Shown here: positions 16,058-24,062 of the stretch, in pieces
Numbering within the stretch: the stretch's first letter is position 1
Layout: every line of letters begins with the position of its first letter
Assembly: GCA_903902345.1 (NCBI GenBank)
Contig: CAIUUR010000460.1
Coordinates: 1 to 42,492 of the forward strand
Source: an uncultured Geobacteraceae bacterium
GTDB taxonomy: Bacteria; Desulfobacterota; Desulfuromonadia; Geobacterales; CAIOGM01
Direction: 5' to 3'
DNA length: 42,492 nt
Program-made: the position numbers and the translations under genes
The notes under the pieces: generated by a model
What the model was told of the DNA's origin: nothing
Databases searched by the model: none
The model's input: only the letters and a program-made list of their open reading frames with translations

Positions 16058-17536
16058 ATGTACTCACCTGATTTTAATACATTTCAACAACTCGCGAACC
16101 AGGGCACCCTGATCCCCGTTTATCGGGAAATCATGGCCGATATGGATACCCCCGTCACTGCCTTCAAAAAGATCGACGACGGCCGTTACTCCTTTCTTCT
16201 GGAGAGTATCGAGGGGGGCGAAAAGTGGGCCCGCTACACCTTTCTCGGCTCATCTCCTTCCATTGTTGTCCGCTCCCGTGAAAAATATGTGGAGATACTG
16301 ACAGAAGGTAAAGAGACGCAGAGGTTGGAGAGTGATGACCCCCCTTCGGTGATTCGCGACCTCCTGGCCCGGTATACTCCGGTGCAGGTGGAGGGGCTCC
16401 CCCGCTTCTTCGGCGGGGCCGTGGGGTACTTTGGCTACGATATGGTCCGCCATTTTGAAGATCTCCCAACAAGCAAGCCGGCGGTCATCGGTGGTTGGGA
16501 TTCGCTCTTCATGATTACCGATACCATCATTATCTTCGACACCATGTCCCAAAAGATCAAGGTGGTCTCCAACGCCCATCTGGACGGCGGTATTTCACCG
16601 GAGGGAGCTTACGCCGAGGCCAGCGCCAAGATCGAGTTCCTCATCCAGCGACTCCGTTCAACCCTTCCTTCTCCCTCCACGACTCCCCGTGTCGGTAAGG
16701 TCTCCTTCGCCTCGAATATCTCCCGCCAGGAGTTCGAGGATTCGGTGGAGAGGGCCAAGGAGTATGTGCGGGCTGGAGACATCATTCAGGTGGTCCTCTC
16801 CCAACGATTTTCCGGCGATGTCTCCGCCGACCCTTTCGATGTCTACCGGGTGCTCCGGACGTTGAACCCCTCTCCCTACATGTTCTTTCTCCGGTGCGAC
16901 GATACCCTGGTGGTGGGGGCCTCACCGGAGGTGATGGTTCGCAAGGAAGGCCATCGGGTGGAACTGCGTCCCATCGCCGGGACCCGCCCCCGGGGGAAGA
17001 GTCCGGAAGAGGACCGGCGTCTGGGGGAAGAGCTTTTGGCCGACCCCAAGGAGCGGGCCGAGCATGTCATGTTGGTGGACCTGGGGCGCAACGACCTGGG
17101 ACGGGTCTGTCGCACCGGCACGGTGAAGGTGACGGAGCTGATGGTGGTTGAGCGCTACTCCCACGTCATGCATATCGTCTCCAACGTCTCCGGTGAATTG
17201 AGCGGAAACAGGGACGCTTTTGACCTGGTCCGGGCTACCTTTCCGGCCGGTACCCTCTCCGGCGCCCCCAAGGTGCGGGCCATGGAGATCATCGACGAAC
17301 TGGAGCCGGTCCGCCGGGAGATCTACGGCGGCGCCGTGGGGTACGTCTCCTTTTCCGGCAACATGGATCTGGCCATCGCCATCCGTACCCTGGTGGTGAA
17401 GGATGGCAAATTCCATCTTCAGGCCGGCGCCGGTATCGTGGCCGATTCGGAGCCGGCTGCCGAATACCAGGAGACGGTGAACAAGGCCATGGCGGTTATC
17501 AGTGCCATCGAGATCGCGGAGAAGGGGCTGGAGTAG
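16058..17536 (+). CDS. trpE: anthranilate synthase component I
   Basis: TrpE (492 aa) converts chorismate to anthranilate, using ammonia delivered by TrpG; it is the first committed step of tryptophan synthesis. The N-terminal region contains the Trp-binding LLES element (SFLLESIEGGEKWARYTFLG), which suggests feedback inhibition. The chorismate-binding core shows DIIQVVLSQRFS, PSPYMFFL, ELRPIAGTRPRG, DLGRNDLGRV, GTLSGAPKVRAMEIIDELEP and AGAGIVADS. ATG 16058 has GGAG five bases upstream; the alternative TTG at 16022 would add 12 unlike residues. It opens the trp gene cluster. A VapBC-like pair separates it from trpG, where the two would usually be adjacent. Confidence 0.96.
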   Translation: MYSPDFNTFQQLANQGTLIPVYREIMADMDTPVTAFKKIDDGRYSFLLESIEGGEKWARYTFLGSSPSIVVRSREKYVEILTEGKETQRLESDDPPSVIRDLLARYTPVQVEGLPRFFGGAVGYFGYDMVRHFEDLPTSKPAVIGGWDSLFMITDTIIIFDTMSQKIKVVSNAHLDGGISPEGAYAEASAKIEFLIQRLRSTLPSPSTTPRVGKVSFASNISRQEFEDSVERAKEYVRAGDIIQVVLSQRFSGDVSADPFDVYRVLRTLNPSPYMFFLRCDDTLVVGASPEVMVRKEGHRVELRPIAGTRPRGKSPEEDRRLGEELLADPKERAEHVMLVDLGRNDLGRVCRTGTVKVTELMVVERYSHVMHIVSNVSGELSGNRDAFDLVRATFPAGTLSGAPKVRAMEIIDELEPVRREIYGGAVGYVSFSGNMDLAIAIRTLVVKDGKFHLQAGAGIVADSEPAAEYQETVNKAMAVISAIEIAEKGLE

Positions 17537-17553
17537 GTGAAGGAGGGTGAAGA

Positions 17554-17581
17554 GTAGAGGCAAAGCATGCCCTGTCTCTAC
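17554..17581. repeat. 28-bp palindromic repeat after trpE
   Basis: Ends GTAGAG (17554-17559) and CTCTAC (17576-17581) are inverted, with GGCAAAGCATGCC between them. Spacing and conserved positions match the element at 15182-15209, so both probably belong to one repeat family. Confidence 0.6.
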
Positions 17582-17677
17582 CGTGAAGGGTGAAAAGAGC
17601 TGTAGAAGTTGGATCGATGGATTTTTATTGGGGATGGTGGTAAGATGAGGCATATTTCAGCGCAGGAGGATTAGTTC

Positions 17678-17917
17678 ATGGCTACTGTCAAAGCGTTAGA
17701 CCTGGAACGGCTTCCAGAGCATGCCCGAACGGAGCTGTCGGACTTTTACTCATTTCTGGTCAAAAAGTACGGTGTGTCCGCCAAAAAGAAACATTCACGT
17801 CGAATGACGTCGAGTTTGGCGGACAGCAAATCACGTTTCTTCGAGAAGGTCGCAGTTCATCTTGTCACTATTCCTCCAGACTATCAGTTTGATCGTGACG
17901 AACTTCATGAGCGGTAA
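17678..17917 (+). CDS. probable antitoxin of a VapBC-like pair
   Basis: This 79-residue protein, started by ATG 17678 behind a strong AGGAGG, lies directly upstream of a PIN-domain gene and overlaps it by 11 bases. That is the classic layout of a toxin-antitoxin operon. Its N-terminal half (ERLPEHARTELSDFYSFLVKKYG) resembles the helical DUF2281-type antitoxins; the C-terminal half is basic and then acidic, as expected for a toxin-wrapping tail. The antitoxin would neutralise the toxin and repress its own promoter. Composition is AT-richer than the trp genes around it, so insertion into the trp cluster is likely. Assignment rests mainly on context. Confidence 0.7.
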   Translation: MATVKALDLERLPEHARTELSDFYSFLVKKYGVSAKKKHSRRMTSSLADSKSRFFEKVAVHLVTIPPDYQFDRDELHER

Positions 17918-18326
17918 GGTCTTTCTTGATACCAATCTCTGGGTTTATCTTCATGGAGGAGATGCGAAGGGACAATTAGTCCGGTCTCTGGTTGACCTGC
18001 GTTTTCTGGATATTACTATAAGTTCCCAAGTTCTCGGGGAGCTGTACCAGGTTCTGACGCGCAAGAAAATCATGGATGTGGTGTCGGCACGTGATGTTAT
18101 TGCGAATCTCAGGGGTTCGTTTGTCGTTTTACCGATACAACCGGATGACTGCCTAAGGGCGGTAGATATCTCCATGATGTATGGCTACTCATACTGGGAT
18201 AGCCTTATTGTTGTTTCAGCCCTATCCAGCGGTTGCAATACACTTTTCTCTGAAGATATGCATCATGGTCAGGTGATCGACAAGCGGCTTACGATCTTGA
18301 ATCCTTTTGTTCGTAGCGACTCCTGA
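17907..18326 (+). CDS. PIN-domain ribonuclease toxin (VapC-like)
   Basis: The 139-residue protein has the PIN nuclease fold. The first acidic residue sits in KVFLDTNLWVYLH, the conserved Glu in SSQVLGELYQVLTRK, the third acidic position in YSYWDSLIVVSAL and the last in TLFSEDMHHGQVI. Such proteins cleave RNA, often tRNA, when not bound by their antitoxin. The start at 17907 overlaps the end of the antitoxin gene by 11 bases and gives the standard beginning MSGKVFLDTN; an upstream start at 17862 in the same frame is unlikely. All four acidic positions appear present, so the toxin is probably active. It interrupts the trpE-trpG order. Confidence 0.85.
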   Translation: MSGKVFLDTNLWVYLHGGDAKGQLVRSLVDLRFLDITISSQVLGELYQVLTRKKIMDVVSARDVIANLRGSFVVLPIQPDDCLRAVDISMMYGYSYWDSLIVVSALSSGCNTLFSEDMHHGQVIDKRLTILNPFVRSDS

Positions 18327-18499
18327 ATTGCGATTAAATTGTTTGACTCCTCCGTAAGCTCTTCCCGTAACTCCGCTAAAACTTTCTTGAATTTGACGGC
18401 CAAAACGTCTATATATGTTCCTCCGTTGGGACTCTCCGGTGTTGCGTGGCGCCGACCGCGCCGCGCAGGAGACAATGCTTTCCAGAGGCCGGGTGTTCA

Positions 18500-19069
18500 A
18501 TGTTACTGATGATCGACAACTACGACTCCTTCACCTACAACATCGTCCAGTATCTCGGCGAACTTGGTGAGGATGTCCGTGTCCACCGCAACGACCGGAT
18601 CACCATCCCTGAGATCGAGGCGTTAAAGCCGGAGCGGATCGTGGTCTCTCCCGGTCCCTGCTCGCCGGAAGAGGCGGGGATCTCGGTGGCGGCCATCCGG
18701 CATTTCGCTGGGAAAATTCCGCTTTTGGGGGTCTGCCTGGGTCACCAGGCCATCGGTGCCGCCTTCGGTGGCAACGTGGTTCGCAGTGCAACCCTCATGC
18801 ATGGCAAGACTTCCCCCATTCATCATTACGGGCAGGGACTCTTTCGAGGACTCCCCAATCCCTTCGACGCCACCCGCTACCACTCCCTGGTAGTGGAACG
18901 GGCTACCTTTCCTGACTGCCTGGAAGTCACCGCCTGGGTGGAAGCTGGTGAAGTCATGGGGTTGGCTCACCGGGAGCTCCCCGTTTGGGGGGTGCAGTTC
19001 CATCCGGAGTCGATCCTCACCGTGGGGGGGATGGAGCTTTTGAAGAATTTCCTGGAAATGAGCAGGTAG
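18500..19069 (+). CDS. trpG: anthranilate synthase component II (glutamine amidotransferase)
   Basis: TrpG (189 aa) hydrolyses glutamine and passes ammonia to TrpE. The class I amidotransferase triad is visible: Cys79 in [12 protein letters not shown], and His and Glu in VQFHPES near residue 170. [11 protein letters not shown] and [14 protein letters not shown] are further family signatures. ATG 18500 gives the normal N-terminus [12 protein letters not shown]; the same frame is open to 18446 but that part is unlike the family. Shine-Dalgarno matching is poor near the start. A second amidotransferase partner (pabA) is not seen, so this subunit might also serve folate synthesis, as in some bacteria. 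Confidence 0.95.
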   Translation: MLLMIDNYDSFTYNIVQYLGELGEDVRVHRNDRITIPEIEALKPERIVVSPGPCSPEEAGISVAAIRHFAGKIPLLGVCLGHQAIGAAFGGNVVRSATLMHGKTSPIHHYGQGLFRGLPNPFDATRYHSLVVERATFPDCLEVTAWVEAGEVMGLAHRELPVWGVQFHPESILTVGGMELLKNFLEMSR

Positions 19070-19091
19070 CTGGTCCTCAAGGAGAGATTCC

Positions 19092-19673
19092 ATGGCGCTT
19101 CCAAAGATTCGTCCGGATGAGAAGTGGAGTTATAGGGACTATCGAGAATGGCCCGATGAAGAACGGTGGGAACTAATCGATGGTAACGCCTACGATATGA
19201 GTCCGGCCCCGTCTCAGCGGCACCAGGATATCGTGCTGGAGTTGGGGCGCCAGTTCAAGAATTATCTCCTGGACAGGATGTGTAAGGTATTCATTGCCCC
19301 TTTCGATGTTCGTTTTCCTGAAGCTGATGAATCTGGTGATGACGCATCCAATGTGGTGCAACCCGATATTTTTATCGTCTGTGATCGGAAAAAACTTGAT
19401 GGAGCCGGTTGTGTCGGCGCACCTGATATGGTAGCGGAGATCCTCTCTCCATCCACTGCCCGCAAAGATATAAAGGAGAAATTTCTCCTCTATGAACGGC
19501 ACGGAGTGAAGGAGTACTGGATTGTTGACCCGGAGTCGCAGATTACCCATGTCTACACGCTAGGGAGCGACAACCGGTATGGCCGTCCCGACATCTACTC
19601 CCCGGATGACAAGCCCACTGTCGGCACCCTGCCGGAGCTTGTCATCAACCTGTCGCTGCTCTTTCGCGAATGA
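19092..19673 (+). CDS. Uma2 family (DUF820) putative endonuclease, between trpG and trpD
   Basis: The 193-residue protein has the Uma2 signatures WELIDGNAYDMSPAPSQRHQ, SNVVQPDIFIVCD, APDMVAEILSPST and KEKFLLYERHGVKEYWIVDP. The acidic and Lys positions of the PD-(D/E)XK-like site are kept. It is more diverged from the copies at 12258 and 20762 than those two are from each other. AAGGAGAG precedes ATG 19092, and only 22 bases separate it from trpG and 18 from trpD, so it should be transcribed as part of the trp operon. Its contribution to tryptophan synthesis, if any, is unknown. Insertion as a passenger gene is the simplest reading. Confidence 0.85.
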   Translation: MALPKIRPDEKWSYRDYREWPDEERWELIDGNAYDMSPAPSQRHQDIVLELGRQFKNYLLDRMCKVFIAPFDVRFPEADESGDDASNVVQPDIFIVCDRKKLDGAGCVGAPDMVAEILSPSTARKDIKEKFLLYERHGVKEYWIVDPESQITHVYTLGSDNRYGRPDIYSPDDKPTVGTLPELVINLSLLFRE

Positions 19674-19691
19674 AGTGAAAGGAGGTTGTGC

Positions 19692-20744
19692 ATGATCCGT
19701 AAAGCCATTGCCAAGGTTGTCGACCGGATTGACCTCTCCGAGGGGGAGATGATCCAGGTCATGAACCAGATCATGTCGGGAGAAGCGACTCCGGCCCAGA
19801 TCAGCTCCTTCATCACCGCCCTCCGGATGAAGGGGGAAACGGTGGCCGAGATCACCGGCGCGGCCAGGGTCATGCGGGACCGGGTCACCCCCATCCGGGT
19901 GGGACGGGATGTCCTGGACATGGACCGGGACGACATCAATATCGACCAGGAGACAATCCTGGATGTGGTGGGAACCGGGGGAGATGGCACCAATACCTTC
20001 AACATCTCCACCACCGTCTCCTTCGTGGTGGCTGCCTGCGGCGTCAAGGTGGCCAAGCATGGCAATCGCTCCGTCTCCTCCCTCTGCGGCAGCGCCGATG
20101 TGCTGGAGTCCCTTGGCGTCAATCTGGATGTGTCGCCCCGGACCGTTGAGCGTTGTATTTCTGTGATTGGCCTCGGTTTCCTCTTCGCCCCGGCCCTTCA
20201 CGGCGCCATGAAGCACGCCATCGGTCCGCGGCGGGAGATCGGCATCCGGACCATCTTCAACATCCTCGGCCCTCTCACCAACCCCGCCGGCGCCCAGTGT
20301 CAGGTCATGGGGGTCTATCGCGAGGATCTGGTGGCGACGCTGGCCCAGGTACTTCATAAGCTCGGTTGCAAGCGGGGGTTCGTCGTTCACGGACTGGACG
20401 GCATGGACGAGATTACTCTGACAACGGAAACAGCTCTTGCCGAGGTTACGACCGACGGCGTGCAGCTTCGTCGTTTTGCCCCGGAGGAGCTTGGTTTTAC
20501 CCGTTGTTCCATGGCGGAGCTCCGTGGCGGCAACGCGACGGAAAATGCCACCATCGTCAGGGAGGTTCTTGCCGGCGCATCAGGAGCGAAGCGGGAGATA
20601 GTTCTGATCAACGCCGCTTTCGCCCTGGTCGCCGCCGGAAAAACCGACAGCCTTGCCCAGGGGGTGGAGATGGCGGCCCAGGCGGTTGATTCGGGGGAAG
20701 CTCTGACTGTCATGGGACGGCTGGCGGCCATGACCAACGAGTAG
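19692..20744 (+). CDS. trpD: anthranilate phosphoribosyltransferase
   Basis: TrpD (350 aa) joins anthranilate with PRPP to form phosphoribosylanthranilate. Family features are [20 protein letters not shown] (N-terminal helices), the PRPP loop [66 protein letters not shown] and [15 protein letters not shown] 19692 has AAAGGAGG at a suitable distance; the TTG six bases earlier is not needed. The sequence appears complete and functional. It is a stand-alone TrpD, not fused to TrpG, and is flanked on both sides by Uma2-family genes. Confidence 0.96.
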   Translation: MIRKAIAKVVDRIDLSEGEMIQVMNQIMSGEATPAQISSFITALRMKGETVAEITGAARVMRDRVTPIRVGRDVLDMDRDDINIDQETILDVVGTGGDGTNTFNISTTVSFVVAACGVKVAKHGNRSVSSLCGSADVLESLGVNLDVSPRTVERCISVIGLGFLFAPALHGAMKHAIGPRREIGIRTIFNILGPLTNPAGAQCQVMGVYREDLVATLAQVLHKLGCKRGFVVHGLDGMDEITLTTETALAEVTTDGVQLRRFAPEELGFTRCSMAELRGGNATENATIVREVLAGASGAKREIVLINAAFALVAAGKTDSLAQGVEMAAQAVDSGEALTVMGRLAAMTNE

Positions 20745-20761
20745 CAGTCAGGAGGTACTTC

Positions 20762-21370
20762 ATGCCGTCAACAGCCCGAAAACTTGACGATCATTTTACC
20801 TATGCCGACTATCTGACCTGGGATGACGGGAAACGGTGGGAGATCATTGACGGAGAGGTATGGGATATGACACCGGCGCCGACGCTGAAACACCAGAGAA
20901 TCTCGCGTAATCTCTTTTACCGTCTGGTCGCCTTCCTGGATGGGAAAACGTGCGAGGTGTTTGACGCTCCCACCGACGTGGTTCTTGACGAAGATACCGT
21001 GGTGCAGCCCGATATTCTGGTAGTCTGCGACCACTCCAAACTTACCGATGCCTGTGTCAAGGGGGCCCCGGATCTCATTGTGGAGATTCTCTCACCCTCC
21101 ACCGGGGTCAAGGATCGGCGGGAGAAGAAGAAGCTCTATGAACGATTCGGGGTGCTGGAGTATATTCTGGTGGACCCCATGAACGAGACCGTGGAGCGGT
21201 ATACCCTGACGGAGGGACGCTACGGCTCTCCCGATGTTTTTGGCTGGAATGAAACGATGACGCTGACACTCTTCCCGGAACTGGAACTCAAGCTCTGGGA
21301 AATTTTTGACAAAGAAAGGATCACGGCCGTCAATGAGCAACCTACCCGATATTCTCGCCAGCATCGTTAG
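20762..21370 (+). CDS. Uma2 family (DUF820) putative endonuclease, between trpD and trpC
   Basis: The 202-residue protein matches the Uma2 pattern (TYADYLTWDDGKRWEIIDGE, VVQPDILVVCD, GAPDLIVEILSPST, KKKLYERFGVLEYILVDP). It is strikingly similar to the copy at 12258, sharing runs such as TYADYLTWDDG and GAPDLIVEILSPST and a similar C-terminal ending. A strong AGGAGGT precedes ATG 20762, 17 bases after trpD. Its last 38 bases overlap the start of trpC in another frame, so the C-terminal residues (about AVNEQPTRYSRQHR) are encoded over the trpC 5' end and probably arose by insertion. Translational coupling to trpC is likely. Function in this operon is unknown. Confidence 0.85.
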   Translation: MPSTARKLDDHFTYADYLTWDDGKRWEIIDGEVWDMTPAPTLKHQRISRNLFYRLVAFLDGKTCEVFDAPTDVVLDEDTVVQPDILVVCDHSKLTDACVKGAPDLIVEILSPSTGVKDRREKKKLYERFGVLEYILVDPMNETVERYTLTEGRYGSPDVFGWNETMTLTLFPELELKLWEIFDKERITAVNEQPTRYSRQHR

Positions 21371-22139
21371 CCATAAGAAAGAAGAGGTTGCGGCGTTGCG
21401 CCGTGATGAAACTCTGGAATCCGTCATGAGACGGGCCGCCGAAGCCGAGGACACCCCGCGCGGTTTCGCCGCGGCGCTCCGCTCGGCCCGTGACTCGGGG
21501 TGGACCGCAATCATCGCCGAGGTAAAGAAGGGCTCCCCCAGTAAGGGGATCATCCGGGCCGACTTCGATCCGGTGGAGATCGCCATGATCTATGAGGCCC
21601 ACGGCGCCTGCTGCCTCTCGGTTCTCACGGACGAGCGGTTTTTTATGGGAAACCTCCGTTTTCTGGGACTTATCCGGGAGCGGGTAGGGCTGCCGCTCCT
21701 GCGCAAGGATTTCATCATCGATCCGTTTCAGATTTACGAGGCGCGGGCTGCCGGGGCCGACGCGGTGCTTCTCATCGCCGCCATCCTGGAACCGGGCCAG
21801 CTGGCGGAGTTGTCCGGAGTGGCTCGGGAACTTCACATCGATGTCCTGCTGGAGGTCCATGACGAGGCCGATCTGGATAAAGCCCTGGCCACGGAGTGCG
21901 AACTCATTGGCATTAATAACCGAGACCTCCGGAGCTTCGTCACCGATCTGGGGGTGACCGAGCGGCTCATATCCCGGATCCCGGCGGAGCGGTTTGTGGT
22001 CTCCGAGAGCGGTATCATCTGTCGCGCCGATATCGAACGTCTCCTGGCGGCCGGCGCCGGAGGGTTCCTGATTGGCGAGTCGCTCATGCGGGAAGAGGAT
22101 ATGGGCGCGAAGCTGGATGAGCTCCTCTGTTCGGAGTGA
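21333..22139 (+). CDS. trpC: indole-3-glycerol phosphate synthase
   Basis: TrpC (268 aa) closes the indole ring by decarboxylation of CdRP. TIM-barrel signatures are IIAEVKKGSPSKGIIR, the ACCLSVLTDERFFMG loop, LPLLRKDFIIDPFQIYEARAAGADAVLLI, DVLLEVHDEADLDKA, LIGINNRDLRSF and VVSESGIICRADIERL. The catalytic Lys and Glu residues in EVKKGSP, LRKDF and EVHDE are present. I chose ATG 21333, giving MSNLPDILASIVSHKKEEVA; the TTG at 21306 lies within the overlapping Uma2 gene. GAAAGGA lies about 15 bases upstream, further than usual, so translation may depend on coupling with the Uma2 gene. Confidence 0.96.
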   Translation: MSNLPDILASIVSHKKEEVAALRRDETLESVMRRAAEAEDTPRGFAAALRSARDSGWTAIIAEVKKGSPSKGIIRADFDPVEIAMIYEAHGACCLSVLTDERFFMGNLRFLGLIRERVGLPLLRKDFIIDPFQIYEARAAGADAVLLIAAILEPGQLAELSGVARELHIDVLLEVHDEADLDKALATECELIGINNRDLRSFVTDLGVTERLISRIPAERFVVSESGIICRADIERLLAAGAGGFLIGESLMREEDMGAKLDELLCSE

Positions 22140-22158
22140 AAGTCGTAAAGGAAGAGTC

Positions 22159-23988
22159 ATGAGCGAAACGAAGAGAGTACTGATGCAGGGGAACGAGGCG
22201 CTGGCGCGGGGGCTTGTGGAACACGGTTGTGCCGTTGCCACCTCCTACCCGGGGACCCCTGCCTCGGAGATTCTGGCGGTCATCAAGGCTCTGCAGCAGA
22301 CGGAAGAGCTCCCCATGCATGTGGAATGGGGGGTGAACGAAAAGGTCTCCTTCGAGATCGCCTATGCCGCCAGTCAGAGCGGGCTGCGGGCAGTTACCGC
22401 CATGAAACAGGTGGGGCTCAACGTGGCGGCCGACCCGCTGGCCAGCGCCGCCTATCTGGGAACGGTGGGCGGTTTCGTGGTGGTCTGCGCCGATGATCCC
22501 GGACCGCACTCATCCCAGACCGAGCAGGATTCACGCCTCATGGCTATGTTGTACAAGGTGCCGGTCCTGGACCCATCTTCACCGGCGGAGGCAGGGGAGC
22601 TGGCGGGGAAGGCCTTCGAGCTTTCCGAGGCGTTCCGGCTTCCCGTGATGCTCCGTCCTACCACCAGGGTCTGCCATGCCTGTCAGGATGTTCTTCCCGG
22701 CCCGGTGCAGCGGCTCAACAGGATCGCCGATTTCCGCAAGGAGCCCAGCCGTTGGGCCGCCACTCCGGTTCACCGTTACCGGTTGCACCTGGAGCTGAAC
22801 GAAAAGCTTGTGAAGATTGCGGCCTGGGGACCCACCGCTCCCTCGTTACTCAATCCCCGTTCCGGGGGGAAGAAAGCGGTCATTGCCTCCGGTGTTGCCG
22901 CCGCTCACGCCCGCGAGCTGCTCCGGGGACTCGGCCTCTGGGACCTTCTCCCCCTGTATCAGGTGTTTCAGCCCTATCCGCTCCATACCGCATTTATTGA
23001 GGAGATCCTCAGCTCCTATGATGAGGTTCTGGTCCTGGAAGAGACGACCGGGGTCATGGAGATGCAGTTGCGTGACCGGTCCCGGGTCAAGGGTAAGCTC
23101 TCCGGAGCAGTACCGGAAGCGGGAGAGTTGCTCCCCGAGATTGTGGAGCGCACGCTGGCGGAGTTTGCCGGTCTCCCTCTTCCGGCGCTCCCCATCCCCC
23201 CCACGGGAGGCGGTCGGCGACCTACTCTCTGCCCCGGCTGCCCGCACCGCGCCAGTTTTTATGCCATCAAGAAGGCCGCTCCCCAGGGGATCTACCCCTC
23301 GGACATCGGCTGCTATACCCTGGGGCTCAATCTGGGGGGGGTGGATACTGTCCTCTGCATGGGGGCGGCGGTGGGGCAGGCCGCGGGTTTTTATCAGGCC
23401 TATCGGATCACGGGGCAGCAGCAGGACATCGTCGCCACGGTGGGTGATTCCACCTTTTTCCATGCCTGTATCCCGCCGCTGGTGGATGCGGTGGTCCAGG
23501 GGGCCCGCTTCGTCCTGACGATCCTGGACAACAGCACCACGGCCATGACCGGTAACCAGCCGACTCCAGCCCACGGGACACCCCAGGGGAGGCCCGTGAA
23601 CATCCAGGAGCTGGTGAAGGGGTGCGGGGTTCAATTCTGTCGCATCGCCGATCCCCTGGATCTCCCCGGGTTCACGGCTATCATGAAAGAGGCGGTTGCC
23701 TTTGCCCGGAACGAAGGGGTGGCGGTGGTCATCGCCCGTAGTCCCTGCCTGGTGGACCGGAGCGTTAAACAGACCCGACGTGGTCAGGCGGTTGTTCAGG
23801 GGGAGGCGTGCATTGGTTGTCAGATTTGCACCAAGCAGTTCGAATGCCCGGCCCTGGTTTATGATCCGGTGGCTAAAAAGGTGACGGTGGATGTCATGAT
23901 CTGCACCGGTTGTGCCGTCTGCCGGGAAGTTTGCCCCACCCTCGCCATAGGTGCGGTTCAAGGTTCAATGTTCAAGGTTCAATGTTGA
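22159..23988 (+). CDS. iorA: indolepyruvate:ferredoxin oxidoreductase, alpha subunit
   Basis: IorA (609 aa) with IorB oxidatively decarboxylates arylpyruvates, chiefly indolepyruvate, to arylacetyl-CoA with ferredoxin as acceptor; the reaction is reversible in anaerobes. Visible parts: an N-terminal pyrimidine-binding domain (VATSYPGTPASEILAVI, EWGVNEKVSFEIAYAASQSG), the TPP domain with TLCPGCPHRASFYAIK, SDIGCYTLG and GDSTFFHACIPPLVDAV, and two [4Fe-4S] motifs at the C-terminus (CIGCQICTKQFECP and CTGCAVCREVCP; the first has wider spacing before its last Cys). ATG 22159 follows AAAGGAAGAG. The final residues VQGSMFKVQC come from a repeat that ends the gene. It sits 19 bases behind trpC. Confidence 0.95.
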   Translation: MSETKRVLMQGNEALARGLVEHGCAVATSYPGTPASEILAVIKALQQTEELPMHVEWGVNEKVSFEIAYAASQSGLRAVTAMKQVGLNVAADPLASAAYLGTVGGFVVVCADDPGPHSSQTEQDSRLMAMLYKVPVLDPSSPAEAGELAGKAFELSEAFRLPVMLRPTTRVCHACQDVLPGPVQRLNRIADFRKEPSRWAATPVHRYRLHLELNEKLVKIAAWGPTAPSLLNPRSGGKKAVIASGVAAAHARELLRGLGLWDLLPLYQVFQPYPLHTAFIEEILSSYDEVLVLEETTGVMEMQLRDRSRVKGKLSGAVPEAGELLPEIVERTLAEFAGLPLPALPIPPTGGGRRPTLCPGCPHRASFYAIKKAAPQGIYPSDIGCYTLGLNLGGVDTVLCMGAAVGQAAGFYQAYRITGQQQDIVATVGDSTFFHACIPPLVDAVVQGARFVLTILDNSTTAMTGNQPTPAHGTPQGRPVNIQELVKGCGVQFCRIADPLDLPGFTAIMKEAVAFARNEGVAVVIARSPCLVDRSVKQTRRGQAVVQGEACIGCQICTKQFECPALVYDPVAKKVTVDVMICTGCAVCREVCPTLAIGAVQGSMFKVQC

Positions 23989-24040
23989 AACCCTGAACCC
24001 TGAACCTAGAACCCTGAACCCTGAACCCTGAACCTAGAAC
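23955..24040. repeat. short direct/inverted repeat array at the iorA 3' end
   Basis: The array consists of GGTTCAA and GTTCAATG units up to about 23985, then repeated AACCCTG and AACCTAGA units to 24040. The left part (GGTTCAAGGTTCA) is inverted against the right part (TGAACCCTGAACC), so the RNA could fold into a long hairpin. The TGA of iorA (23986-23988) lies inside it. Confidence 0.8.
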
Positions 24041-24062
24041 TAGCTTCACCGGAGTGAAAAAA

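Noticed and set aside
18269-18475. Minus-strand ORF of 68 codons between the PIN gene and trpG, with a helical stretch ([20 protein letters not shown])
   Set aside because: Its 3' part is antisense to the PIN gene, no ribosome site is visible, and the start region overlaps the trpG leader. It could be a small-gene remnant, but evidence is too weak to list.
23955-24040. CRISPR-like array
   Set aside because: The repeat units are only 7-13 bases, contiguous and without unique spacers, and no cas genes are nearby.
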